A stretch of DNA of 64,000 nucleotides from Misgurnus anguillicaudatus (taxonomy: Eukaryota > Chordata > Actinopteri > Cypriniformes > Cobitidae), in NCBI RefSeq assembly GCF_027580225.2, contig NC_073348.2:27145501-27209500 (forward strand), read 5' to 3'. Under the pieces are notes generated by a model that saw only the letters and a program-made list of their open reading frames with translations, did not search any database and was not told where the DNA came from. Below are positions 35,801 to 47,894 of the stretch, one piece after another. How positions within the stretch are numbered: the first letter of the stretch is position 1; every line of letters starts with the position of its first letter. The position numbers and the translations under genes are program-made.

Positions 35801-37910
35801 CTCTAATCTGTTTACATCAATGCAGAAAGAAAAAAGTGCTGCAAACGCACAACTTAATGCATTGTGAAGCTACAGCTACTTGTCTGGAACTGCATGCAGG
35901 ATCTATGTACATATATATATCTACAATCTGAGCTATTGCAATTAAGGCGAGGATTAATTCACATGTTCATATGGTCCGGGCTGGTAAGATTGAGTAGAGG
36001 TGGGGACTAATTTGCATATTCATAAATCCCAGTATACTAAATGAGGCAAGACTTACATGCATAAGGCTAAGGCATGAAGAAATTCTTATTCTTATCAAAG
36101 AAAAAACGTTTAAATATGCCGTTTTAATGCTTAAAGATGAATTTTAGAGGTGAAAATTATAGACTACAGGGGGATTTTAAGACTTTTTCTTAAGATCTTT
36201 TTTATGATTGCGTTTGTGAAAAAGTTAGTAATTTTAGGAGGAATACTGAGTTCAGAGGAACTCTGATGTAGGTGAAAGAGAGCTAGGCAATGTAACAATG
36301 GATACTTCTCCAAAAGTCATAATGACCAATGAGATCATTAGGCAGCGGCGACTCATTTGAACTCAAGTCAATTTTACATAGTTTTAAAGAAGCTTTACAG
36401 AAAATCATGCCTTAATGCCCACAGCAAGTAAGCCAAAAGTGACTCTGACCGTGATAAAAGAAGCAAACTCCTTCAGGCACAGCTGATGAAAGCCAAAAAC
36501 ACATATTACAATAATGCACATGTGTCAGATATTATCTACTTACACGTTTAATATATGCTTTCAATAAATTGGAAAAACACAAAGCAAATCATAAAAATAT
36601 GTCTGCCACTGTGTCTCATGTAGACTGTGAAGAGACACATAAAAAACTGATTTTATAGACAGAAACAGATCATGTTTTCAGATTCCCCTGGGACTAATAT
36701 AAACCCAAAAATATAAAAACAAGGTTACAGCTGCAAGTCTGGGGTTCACTGCTGTTCTAAAACATCACTCATAAACAAATCATGTTGTGTTTGAAAGAGG
36801 GAGAAATTATACCCTCTGCCTTATCTACAATACCACACAGACATCCAGATCATAATAACATTCGCTTTAAAGTCACAGAACATTAAAATATTTAGCACTG
36901 GTTTAATTTAAGAGTTGCCTCTGAAATCAAAGTGAAAAAAACCATACATCTTATATGTTTGTGTGTTTCTGTGTGATTAAACCCATGACCTTTTGAGCTG
37001 TAATACTCTATCAGTTGAGCTACGCAAATGTATATAACGCTAACTGAATCATTGAACTAAATGCTTCAGAAATATACTGCACATCTTGTATTTTTCAGAT
37101 CAGATCTTCTGTTTTTGTGTGTTTTAAATAGTAGTTTGAGAATTCAAAATGATTCAGAAATGAATCAGTTCCTGATATGAACAACAGCACAGCTGAGGAA
37201 TTTCAAATATGACCCATGAAATAATGAGCTAAGAGCCATGAAGCTGAACTGTGCCTCAACATTTCTGCATCTAAAGTGACTTAAAAATGACTAAAGTGCA
37301 CCTGTTTCACTGCTAAAAACAATGTTATTTTGTGTATTTGTTATGATACAATGTGTTTGTGTGGTTTATGGTTAAAAAACACATTTTCCACATACCGTAC
37401 ATTTTGTAGCTCCAGATTTCACTTCTCTTCTTGAAATGCAGTGATTTTGTACAAAACTAATCAATTTGAAAAGCGCTGTGTCCCTGATTTGCCAGCAATT
37501 CTGTACATTGTGATTGGCCTGACCTCTGAAGTCAGCCGGAAATGTGACGCTCCTTACCATGTTTGAAAGATTCGCTCACAATGCAATGCTAACAGGAGTT
37601 AACTTACAGACTGTGAGTCTGCCCAATGGCAGCTTTTGTAACTTCTTTTGTAAGGGTTTTCTGAGAGAAAGTTAAATTTGAACTTTGCTCACAAAAACAC
37701 TTCTAATTGTACTCTAAGGACCAGATTTGATTAATTGGGGTAAATTAGCATGAGAGTGCAATTCCAAAAAAGCGCAGATGGGAGTGGTAATATCTGGGGG
37801 TTATTTAGAGCGCAAATTAAATCACACAGTTGATTTCCAATAATGACCAACGCAATACTAAGAGCAGTATCTACTATAGTGTGAGCGTTTATGACATTTT
37901 TTGATACAAA
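35801..37910. other. Intergenic, one tRNA-like fragment
   Basis: AT-rich, no gene or recognised transposon apart from the tRNA-like piece at 36979-37024. Confidence 0.4.
36979..37024 (-). repeat. tRNA-derived fragment
   Basis: The minus strand reads GTAGCTCAACTGATAGAGTA (A-box-like) and 25 bases later GGTCATGGGTTTAATC (B-box-like). No full cloverleaf can be formed, so it is a pseudo-tRNA or SINE head. Confidence 0.5.
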
Positions 37911-38457
37911 TGTGACCAGTCAAGGAAAGTAGGGACACAAGTCAGATCTGGGGCATTTTGAGTTATTCACAGATTCTGGAATTGCTCTAGTTATAGTTTC
38001 TAAGCTTTCCAACGATGTGTAACACATGGAAATCTGATCATATTTGGAGAAGTTGTGGCCATTTGAATGTAGGAACTCAGAAAAACTCAAAACCGAGAAA
38101 ATAGACTCTGAAAGTAAACCCTTTCTCCTGCTGGGAGAGACAATAGGGCTCATTTACATCTCAAAACGTGACGTCCTTTAGGGATGTAACCAATCGCTCG
38201 CTCGTTCCTCCATCAGCCAATAGCTTCATGGAAAATATTGATAGACAAAACATGTAGCTAATTAAATAACGAATTCAACGATCTCTGTGTGACTGCGCTG
38301 CAAGAACTGACAAGCAGATGACGTCAAAGTACAGCGAGAGCGAGTCGAAATTAAACTACTCCGTAAGATTCTTGAAAAGCTCTCGTGGTACTTTGACGTC
38401 ATCCGACTGCGCCGCCGCATAAAGTCGAACAAGCCAGTGTTGCGGCTGACGTACGGG

Positions 38458-38829
38458 ACGCACGCTGTAAGTTTGAAAAAAAAAACTTAGCAAACATGTC
38501 TGAGGAACAGGTCAGCCGAAGAGAAGACAATGCTGAATAAAGTCTTAATTCTTGCTATTTTTGGACAAAAAATTTATTTTCGATGCTCCAACACATTCTA
38601 ACTGACCCACTGATGTCATATGGATTACTTTGATGATGTTTTTATTACCTTTCTGGACATGGAAACGTACATAGATTTTCAATGGAGGGACAGAAAGCTC
38701 TCGGACTATATCTAACGTTAAAACATCTTAAACTGTGTTCCGAAGATGAACAGCGGTCTTCCGAGCTTGGAACGACATAAGGGTGAGTCATAAATGACAT
38801 TATTTTCATTTTTGGGTGAACTATCCCTA
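38458..38829. mobile_element. Partial copy of the foldback element seen at 1884-2950
   Basis: It shares long segments with 2330-2950 (TAAGTTTGAAAAAAAAAAC, CAACACATTCTAACTGACCC, CTTAAACTGTGTTCC) and ends in TTTTTGGGTGAACTATCCCT. The SINE of the first copy is absent here: TTTTTGGACAAAAAATTTAT runs straight into TTCGATGCTCCAACAC. Confidence 0.78.
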
Positions 38830-40070
38830 TTAGGTAGCCACGCTGTTCCCTTTGGGGGTGGGATCAAAAACAAAATAAACAAAAGCCGCTTATCCAGTAT
38901 GTAAACACGAATGACGTCAGGCGATTTTCTGCTTAGAGTGCTCCTTCTCGCATGGCATTCGGCGCGGACAAACAACGTGCATCACTGCCCATAGAAAAAC
39001 ATTCAAAAAATGCACCTGCTACTGCCATAAACGTGTTTTGTGTGATTGGCCCCTTAAAGGGTTTTGCATTTGAGCTCCACAATTGTACACAAGTGATAAT
39101 TCTTCCATAAGAGTCTTCCAGGATGGGACACCAAATCACACCTTAAATAAACTGGAAAGCATGATGCTGGCACAGTTAAAATGTTTCCAGATCATTAGGG
39201 ACAACTTTAAATTAGTGTTTATGCTGCAATTTGCACATTTTGTCTTTTTTACTGAAACATTTATACCTTAAGATGTGATACAACACTTTGTCTAGTAAAC
39301 AGCAGCTTTGGAAACGAATCCGCACACTTCTCTAGAACATTTTGTGCTATACCGCAATCAGAGCCTTCACACTTTTCCCATCTGCAACTCTTTCTTGTTA
39401 AGTTCATCTCCACAGAACATCCAGTAAACTCTGGATCTCAGCCAGCGTCTGTCGAGAGCGCTCTTGGCCATCAAATCAGGGTGAACGGTTCTTGACGTGG
39501 AGTCACCAGAGAGAAGGCTTTACTGTGAATATGGGATTTTATTATCATGATTTCATAACTTCCTCTAGTCTTGTGTTCGGACAGCAAGACTCCCATGTTG
39601 CCAGCTAAACTCCATCTGTCATTCTTTAGGGTTTGGTGTAAGACCCAGCAGAGCCATTAGTCTTACAGTGTAATGTTATTGATCTGACTGCCATTCATTT
39701 GTACACAAACAACTGCCTGTAAAACACTGCTTGAGAGAAATAAGGCTCCTAGTTGTGTATGATGAGAAAAGTGAAAAGTCTCATAACAATAGATTACAGA
39801 TTATAGAGATTATGTTTGACAAAATCTACTTCATGCACTTCACTTAAGTGAAACAATTAATCAAATCATTTTGACAAATGTTCAGGATATTTTTCAGATG
39901 TTTGGCCTATGTCAGTATATATTTAGCCGCTTTTCCTATTAGACAATTTTTAATATTCAGACCCAAAATAAAAAAAATGTGCAATAATTGGTTCTGTAAT
40001 TTCACCTGCTAGGTTAACTATAACCCACTTCTAGCCAAAACACTGTTTACATGTCGTTTTTGCCTAAATA
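38830..40070. other. Intergenic, nothing firmly recognised
   Basis: Contains a non-repetitive-looking patch at 39330-39680. One minus-strand frame there reads RSRQTLAEIQSLLDVLWR before a stop. No splice-linked partner was found. Confidence 0.35.
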
Positions 40071-41790
40071 ATTTGAGAGATGTATGTTATTTTATCAATA
40101 TCATGTAAGGAATTTATTTATTTATTTTATAATAATTTTTACAATAAAAAGCTTAGAGACTGTAATATTAATAAGTAACTTTCACTTATCATCTCAATAG
40201 CTGGGTTTCCATCCAAACGTGAAGCCAATATTTTCTAAATTCGCAAAAAAAAAGGAAATGCGAATTAGGCGCGTTTCCATCAAGTTGTTTGAACGAATGA
40301 CGGTGGTATTGGTAACCTAGTAACCAACAGTAAACAAACAATGTACGTGTAGAAAATGGAGACGGGACTGCGTGTAGTCACAATTTGGCAAGTTATTAAT
40401 TTATTTGCCATGCATCTTGTAATTGCCAAACTGAATTCTGTACACAGAAGAAAGATTGCAGACTTTTTATGAAGCAAGGACATTGCGACGACGTCGAGCG
40501 CCATATATGGTAAAGACAACTCCAGCGGAAACAGCAGTCACGTGGGTTTAATGTTCGCTACGTCAGAATTAATTCGGCGAGATGTATGTTCTTTTATCAT
40601 GTAAGCAATTTATTTATTTATTTTATAAATAATTCTTACAGTAAAAAAATTAAATAGAGACTGTAATATTAATAAGTAACTTTCACTTATCATCTCAGCT
40701 GGGTTTCCATCCAAACGTGAAGCGAATCTTTTCTAAATTCGCAAAAAAAAAAAAAAGGAAATGCGAATTAGGCGCGTTTCCATCAAGTTGTTTGAGCGAA
40801 TGACGGTGGTATTGGTAACCTAGCAACCAACAGTAAACAAAACAATGTACGCGTGGAAAATGGAGACAGGACGGCGTGTAGTCACAATGGGGCAAGTTAT
40901 TAATGTATTTGTGGTGCAGCTTGTATTTGCAACTAAACGTTGTGCACAGAAGAAAGAATGCAGACTTTTTATGAAGGCACTATCAGCAAGCACATTGCGA
41001 CGACGTCGAGCGCCTTATGTAAAGACAACTCCAGCGGAAACAGCTAGACGGTCAGTCACGAGGGTTTAATGTTAGCGGCATCAGAATTAATTCCACGAGA
41101 TGTATGTTCTTTTATCATGTAAGCAATTTATTTATTTTATAAATAATTTTTACAGTAAAAAACTTAAATAGAGACTGTAATATTAGGTAACTTTCAGGTT
41201 TCCATCCAAACGTGAAGCGAATCTTTTATAAATTCGCAGAAAGAAAGAAAGAAAGAAAAAAAAGAAATACAAATTAGGCGCGTTTCCATCAAGTTGTTTG
41301 AACGAATGACGTTGTATTGGTAACCTAGCAACCAACAGTAAACAAAACAATGTACGCGTGGACAGGACGGCGTGTAGTCACAATGGTGCAAGTTATTAAT
41401 GTTGCGTTCCAAGAAAGAATGCAGACTTTTTATGAAGGCACTATCAGCAAGGACATTGCGATGACGTCGAGCGCCATATATGGTAAAGACAACTCCAGCG
41501 GAAACAGCTAGACGGTCAGTCACGTGGGTTTAATGTTAGCTGCGTCAGAATTAATTCCGCGAGATGTTCTTTTATCATGTAAGCAATTTATTAATTTATT
41601 TTATAAATAATTTTTACAGTAAAAAACTTAAATAGCGACTGTAATATTAATAAGTAACTTTCACTTATCATCTCAATAGCTGGGTTTCCATCCAAACGTG
41701 ATGAATCTTTTCTAAATTCGCGGGGAAAAAAAAGAAATACAAATTAGGCACGTTTCCATCAAGTTGTTTAAGCGAATGACGGTTAATGAC
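40070..41790. repeat. Tandem array of a unit of about 490 bp (about 3.5 copies)
   Basis: The marker GGGTTTCCATCCAAACGTGA recurs at about 40203, 40700, 41198 (as AGGTTTCC) and 41683. Each is followed by TAAATTCGC, an A-rich run, GCGTTTCCATCAAGTTGTTT and AATGACGG. Each unit ends with GCAATTTATTTATTTTATAA and CTGTAATATTAATAAGTAAC. The array begins mid-unit near 40075 and stops within a unit near 41790. Copies differ by small deletions and a (GAAA)n expansion at 41238. Related single fragments lie at 50350-50500 and 52180-52300. Confidence 0.82.
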
Positions 41791-41866
41791 GGCAAGAGCT
41801 AGATAACACGTGCACGTAAATGGTACGTACTCATGTCAATTTATTCATATTTTATTAGGTGGCTAT

Positions 41867-42286
41867 GGGGTTTCTCGGACAGGGATAAGACTAGTCCTAG
41901 GCTGTTTCTCAATATGCATTCTTCAGCGATCTTGCGTCCTCGTGTCCTCGCTCTACGTCATCATTAACGGTCGAAGTTCAATTCCAATTCTCAAGAACGC
42001 AAGGACAGAGGACGCATGAAAATACCGCATGATCTCCACGAGGACGCAAGTCCGTTCTTTGCGTTCTTGGAATTGAGAAACAGCCCTAGACTAAAATAAA
42101 TGTAACAGCTGTTCAAACTGAAAACAACTTGCACTGACATCTTAAAATACATCAGTGCACTTTATTTTGCGTCAAAATGCACACAAGTAATGTTTTTTGT
42201 AAGGCATGTTTGTTAAAACTAGTTATATTTTCTAATTAAACTAAGGCCTAGTCCTGTCTTAAACTAATCCCTGTCCGGGAAACTAC
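41867..42286. mobile_element. MITE with GTTTCtCGGACAGGGAT ends, carrying a nested MITE
   Basis: Left end GGTTTCTCGGACAGGGATAA and right end TAATCCCTGTCCGGGAAACT are inverted. The interior GACTAAAATAAATGTAACAG and ACATCAGTGCACTTTATTTT is a known zebrafish-type sequence. A 184-bp element at 41901-42084 interrupts it. Confidence 0.8.
41901..42084. mobile_element. Nested 184-bp MITE, GCTGTTTCTCAAT ends, 5-bp duplication
   Basis: Perfect 13-bp inverted ends GCTGTTTCTCAAT / ATTGAGAAACAGC. It is flanked by direct repeats CCTAG at 41896-41900 and 42085-42089. The CpG-rich inside has further inverted segments around TTCTTGCGTT. Confidence 0.85.
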
Positions 42287-42944
42287 CTCAAAATTTATTA
42301 ATTCATAAAACCACACCTGTTTGCTTTGTAATATCTGTTTTCACTCCTGTGACATTGGGGTTAGATTTTATGACAATTCATACGAAATTTGTACGAATTC
42401 ATACAAATTGCCAACTTGTAAAATAAATACAGTTTCCCTCGTGATCAGGCTGGAGGTATATTCTTATGAAAGGTCTGAAACCCCATGATTATACAAACTG
42501 CTTCAGAAGAATTTATGACTTATTTTCTCTTGAAAAACCACAGCAATCCTCCCCACGTGCACAGATGTTGTGGATTTGTGTTTTGTGTATGGCTTAAAAG
42601 ATTTTCTGCAACTTAACACACACAGCCTGTGTTTGTAAAGTTAACCTGCCAGAATAGACACACGAGCCCAAATAAACATTCATAAATATTCAGATAACAA
42701 ACATTCATATAAATAGAAAAAATGTATCCCTGTCTGTGAAATCTAGGCTAAAGTGTCATAATCTGATATTAGGAGCAACAAAGTTTGATTTCAATCATTG
42801 ATTTCACTTTCATTTGAATCTTTGACATGACCTTACTCAATATTAAAGATATAATGGTTATATTTTCACAGAATATTATTTACATGTAGGACTTTAGCTG
42901 GGTTTTCACAAACTGGATGACATATAGTTATATAGTTTAATAAG

Positions 42945-43781
42945 ACTAATCTCACGAAAAGTCGTATTATAGTCACGAAAAATTTTATTAATTTATTTGT
43001 GTCCATGGCACGAAATTCAGCTTTATTTCGTGCCTTGAGCATGAATGTCTTTTTCGAAAAATGACACAAAAAAATTAGCCTGGCTCCGCCCTCCCACGTG
43101 CTTCCGCTTAATTTTCATTTAGCTTCAGTACTACGTCTGGGACTGCTCTGTAGAGTTTCGTTTTCTCCTGCAAAAATCTGCAGGACCAATCAGCGAACAG
43201 ATGGGGGTGGCTAAGAACGATGACGTTGAGGTCGTGCGTCAGTTTGAATTGTAGTTCAGTAATGGCAGCGGAGAAACACGTGAGAAAATCTATTCGGTCC
43301 GTTGTTGCAAAACTGCCGAATATACAGAAGTTAAAGCTGGAGCAAGAACCAGGTTTGCTAAGTTTTGTTTGTCTGATTATTCTTACTTGTGGTTTCCGGC
43401 CGGTTTTGGTGCATGATATACGTCACGACCAAACTTTAGCGATTGGTTATGGCAGATTCAGAGTGACTCTGGGCAGATCCAATAGTTTTAAACTTCAGCA
43501 GAGGACACTCCTTAACGGAAGTAACGCTTTGCAATGGAGCGTGGCCAGACTCTCTGTACAAATGAAATGAATGTACGAGAGTCTGGTTGGACCAGGCTAC
43601 AAAAAAATGACACGAAAAAGAAAGTCGTGCCAAAGACAAAAAAACTATTTCTAGAAATTTATGCTGAGTGACACGAAAAAGACATTCGTGCTCAAGGCAC
43701 GGAAAAAAAGCAGAATTTCGTGCCATGGACACGAATAAATTAATAAATTTTTTCGTGACTATATAACGACTTGCAGTGAGA
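42945..43781. mobile_element. Element with long inverted arms (CGTGCCATGGACACGAA type), interrupted
   Basis: The left arm (ATTTGTGTCCATGGCACGAAA, then CCTTGAGCATGAATGTC) mirrors the right arm (GACATTCGTGCTCAAGG, then TTTCGTGCCATGGACACGAAT). Outer ends ATCTCACGAAAAGTCG and CGACTTGCAGTGAGAT are also inverted. A second element fills 43077-43602. Confidence 0.75.
43077..43602 (+). mobile_element. Inner element with TAGCCTGG ends and a helicase-like first-exon fragment
   Basis: Short inverted ends TAGCCTGGCTCC and GGACCAGGCTA bound about 525 bp. A plus-strand ATG at 43262 opens MAAEKHVRKSIRSVVAKLPN, then IQKLKLEQE. This resembles the segment that precedes the Q-motif of RecQ-type helicases in fish repeats. 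It then runs into CAGGTTTGC, a possible donor. No further helicase exons are present. The resemblance is from memory and moderate. Confidence 0.55.
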
Positions 43782-45539
43782 TCATGTTGCGTTTAATAAA
43801 TATAAGTAACAAAATGTTGCTCATAATAAGTTTTAATGATCTTCTCTGCAGTTTTATTGACATACATTCCTATTCCACCATCCAAATGCAGTTTAAAAAG
43901 TCTATTATCGGTTCTCTTGCCAGTGGCACAGACACATTAGGCACAAACCAATGCGGGGTTAATTGTAACATGGCTAGTGCTTTACATATTTATACAGGGC
44001 CAAGCAATCTGTGTTTTTGGTCTTTTTCTCTTACTGTCAGAAGAGTGTTTTGGAGGCATGCAGTAAATTTCTTATGTTTTTTTTTCGATTTCTGAGTTGA
44101 GTGTGTAAGTATCCAAATCCAACCTTATATTATTTTAGTAATAATAATAATCTTAATACTTTGTGCCCCGGCTCTTCCCTACTTTTCCCTTTCTCTGTTG
44201 AAGCCCATCTTTCCCTTTACTAAGTCAATAAATGAAGGAGCTCCTAGACCCTCAGGAAAAATCACTTATCACTTCAGCCAAAACTTTAAATCATTGCACA
44301 ACTACACGCTTACAGCCCTGACAACCCAGACAGCTTATGTCAAAAGTCAACGAAATACAGAATTATCAATGACACCATCTTGTTACACCGAGGGTGATGC
44401 TGGGTTGCTTGATATTTTATGTTTGCATTCGAATCAACATCACTGTCAGTGATTGCCTCAGAGCTATTAAGTAAATAAAATTGCTTATTTTTTTCTTTCA
44501 GGAAACAAATAAAACTGACAGCATATTGGGGAGGGCAAGACTATCCTATAAACAACTGGGGAAAGCTTTTTTTACGAAAAAGCACAATAACATTTGCATT
44601 TCGAAATCGATTTCAATGCTTGACAAGTGTGAGCTTTCACAACTGAGGCACAGTTTGTGAAAACCAAGCTAAAGTGATTTTTTTTCTGCATAAAATTATC
44701 CTATACAATGTAAAGAACATCTGTTAAAATATAGCCTTGATATCGTTAATATTGTAAGGTCATGTCAATGTAAAAAATATTTATTGAAATGAAACTGATG
44801 CTTTTAATCTTATTATGTTATGAGAATTTAGTAAATATACGCACAATGGTTTTGTACTCTACATAGATCATACATTATTAAAATCCATTGAAAAATATTA
44901 ATATTATAAGGCTTTTAATCCAGAAAAATGTGTTTATAGGGCACTCTTGCCCTCTCCAGCACCATTAAAGTGGTTTAGTGGCCAATGTGGCGTCTATAAT
45001 GTTTTATGCTTAGATTTAAAGTGAAACATTAAAGTTTCCTATGGATTATATTACCAAAAGAATCAAATTGATTCTGGACTGTAAAGCTTTTATTGTGGAG
45101 TTGATTACTAAAGCAAAATTGAAACGTGTTAATGAAAATTTCTGGAGAAATGTCATCAAACTGGAGTTCACTTACATGATGAATAATACAACACATATGT
45201 GAACTTGGAAGTTCAGCCATAATACGCAAGAATTGCTTTAAGGCAGATTTGTCAAGTTTTCTAATAAATGGTCTCTTACTTTTTTTTTTTTTGGAAGGGT
45301 ATTTATTATTGGAGTGATAGAGACAAACTGATCCAACAGTATGACACACAAATTTAAACAATTGTTAATGAAAAAAGGCTGATAACTGAGTGAACAAAAA
45401 TACGTAAAACATTAAGTTTTAAACTATGGTTGGGATAAACCCAACTATTGTTTTAAGTTAACCATGCATTGAAACAGCAAACCACTTTTATAGAGTGTTT
45501 CCAGACTATATTATTCAACATGATAAAGAACAACATATA
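43782..45539. other. Intergenic, little recognised
   Basis: About 1.75 kb, AT-rich, with a fragment near 44650-44765 related to repeats at 25.8 and 42.8 kb, and a 15-base T run at 45281. No gene evidence. Confidence 0.4.
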
Positions 45540-46050
45540 TTTTTGTTATTTTAACTTAACATATTAAGTTAAACAATTTCAACTTGTTTTTATAAGTTAA
45601 GTCAAAATAGTAGGTTGAATTTACTTGCATAACCAGGGGTGCGTTTCTCGAACACGACATAATCCGCTGATGAACCACCATTGTACGATGCATAATTGGA
45701 TAAACTAACTAGCTAATGTTACTCACAACTGTTTCCCGAAAGCATAGTAATTATGTCAAACATCCGTCATTTGAACCATGGTGGTTCAACACTATAGTTG
45801 ATGGTGGAGTACTAATTAATCTGTTCAGATCGATTGTCAGATTATTGCTGTAAATAACGTACAATGTGTCGGAAGACTGAATTTGTTATTGTGATTTAGC
45901 TCACTAATGTTTTATATCAAGTTAGTTTCCTTTTCCTTGAACAATGTTAATACTTGTGCACACTAGAAATTGTGACGTTAGCTGGCTAACAATGCTTTTG
46001 GGAAACGCACCTTAGGTTGTTTTAACTTCATGTTGCAGGGTTTTTTACAT
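45540..46050. mobile_element. AT-rich repeat split by a MITE with GGTGCGTTTC ends
   Basis: The MITE (about 45636-46013) has inverted ends GGTGCGTTTCTCGAA and TTTGGGAAACGCACC. It sits inside an inverted copy of the AT-rich repeat also found at 24.7 and 27.4 kb: AGGTTGAATTTACTTGCATAAC on one side and TTAGGTTGTTTTAACTTCAT on the other. Confidence 0.72.
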
Positions 46051-46350
46051 ACTGTATTGGTCACTTGACAGCTTTAGTTTTAATGTGAACAACACTTTTT
46101 ACTATTTCAAAGTCGTATTTTCTAACTGTTTTAGAAAGTCAAATTTGGTGCAATATTTCAAATACAAATGTGTGAGGGCAAATTTGTCTTTCAGTTAAAA
46201 AGCAATATAAGGCCTTTGACTGAGAACCTCTTTAAAATGTTCGCAGAATGTTGCTATAAAAGGAAATGGTTCAATGTCTGCCAAAGGTATGTATGTTTTG
46301 GGCTAAAAGAAACTTTCTGGTTATGTTTTGAATCTGTCATATGTTGGATC

Positions 46351-46423
46351 AGGTTGCTGTAGGTTAACCGTTAAAGCATGGTGCTTGCAATGCCAAGGAT
46401 GTGGGTTTCATTCTCAGGGTGCA
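46351..46423 (+). repeat. tRNA-derived fragment
   Basis: GGTTAACCGTTAAAGCATGG followed by TGCTTGCAATGCCAAGG and GTGGGTTTCATTCTCAG has A-box and B-box spacing of a tRNA-like SINE head. It is degraded and not a functional tRNA. Confidence 0.55.
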
Positions 46424-46791
46424 GACAAAATATACAAAGACGTGAATGCACACCAAACACAGTATATTTAGTCAGTTTTACTTTAGACCAGTGCAAACAA
46501 TGTGTGTGTTTAAGAGACAAACATTAGTATATCCAATAAACCTTGCCAGACTATTTTCAGTTCTAAAAGTGACAAGAGTTTTAAATTGTCTAACTCTATG
46601 GATAGGACTGCTAATACAGTAATAAGCCTGAACTCATAATACAATATCCCATGACAGTATTTTGCATTGCTGTACAACAATCTGAACCATGGATTGAAAA
46701 AGCACAGACTGTACGTGATGAAATGAGTAGACAGATTTAATTTTTGAAGTAGAAATTTCTTTTATATTGTTATCTCCATTGGCTTTTTGAT

Positions 46792-46797
46792 TTTATT
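46792..46797 (-). terminator. postn: Candidate periostin polyadenylation signal
   Basis: The minus strand reads AATAAA here, about 495 bp after the periostin stop codon. The intervening 46800-47292 would be 3' UTR. Confidence 0.45.
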
Positions 46798-47292
46798 GTA
46801 CAATACACAGTCCGGTCTAGACAAAAAATGATAATGAAATAAAAACCGTTAATGACAGTTCAGGTGAAATGTACAAAGTGAACTACAACGGAAAATGAGT
46901 AACGTGTAAAACAATATATAGTTACATATATAATTCACACTCAGTAAAAAACAGGCAATCATACAGATAAAAAATGCATTCATGTCTGTGAATGCGAGCA
47001 CCAAATATCTTCTGTGCGTGACAAGTTCATTGACAAGGCACTTTTTATAATTCATAGAGTATATATTTAAAGACAAAATATAAACAGCATAAACAACTAC
47101 CAATTTCTCTCTCTATCACCACCACCATTTCAATTACCCCTTGTCTGAGTTGGTGTAGCAGGGTATATCACACAGATCCAAAAATAATGTGCTTTGTGAT
47201 TGTAGCAAAGGTGTCATTTCAGAACAAACACACTACTGTATTACAATACTGTTGTTACTGTAGCTCCAGGTACAGTAGGCATCTGTTTGATC

Positions 47293-47739
47293 TCACTGAC
47301 TGGGTCTGGGGCGGCGCCTAGCCATTCCCATTCTTCTCCTTTGTCCTACTGTGTAGATCACACACATGTCACTTAGGTCATTCAATATTTTAATACTGTA
47401 GACAGATGGACAAATAGATAGAAATACAGACAGACAGACAGGCAGGTAGATAGACAGACAGACAGAAACAGACAGGTAAGTAGAAAGACGGACAGACATA
47501 TGGACTAACAGACAGACAGAAAGTCAGACATGTAGATAGACAGACAGACAGATAGACAGAAAGTCAGACATGTAGACAGACAGACAGAAAGTCAGACATG
47601 TAGATAGACAGACAGACAGACAAAGAGACAGACAGATAGACAGACGGACTAATGGACATAGATAGACAGAAAGTCAGACATGTGGATAGACAGACAGACA
47701 AAGAGACAGACAGGTAGACAGACGGACTAATGAGATAGA

Positions 47740-47777
<38 letters not shown>

Positions 47778-47814
47778 AAGAGACAGACAGGTAGACAGAC
47801 GGACTAATGGACAT

Positions 47815-47894
<80 letters not shown>

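Noticed and set aside
40070..41790. Gene family encoded by frames at 40845-41069 and 41194-41523
   Set aside because: Frames differ between copies of the tandem unit and carry no recognisable domain.
43220..43570. 116-residue plus-strand frame as a real gene
   Set aside because: Only its first part resembles a helicase leader, and it lies within a nested transposon.
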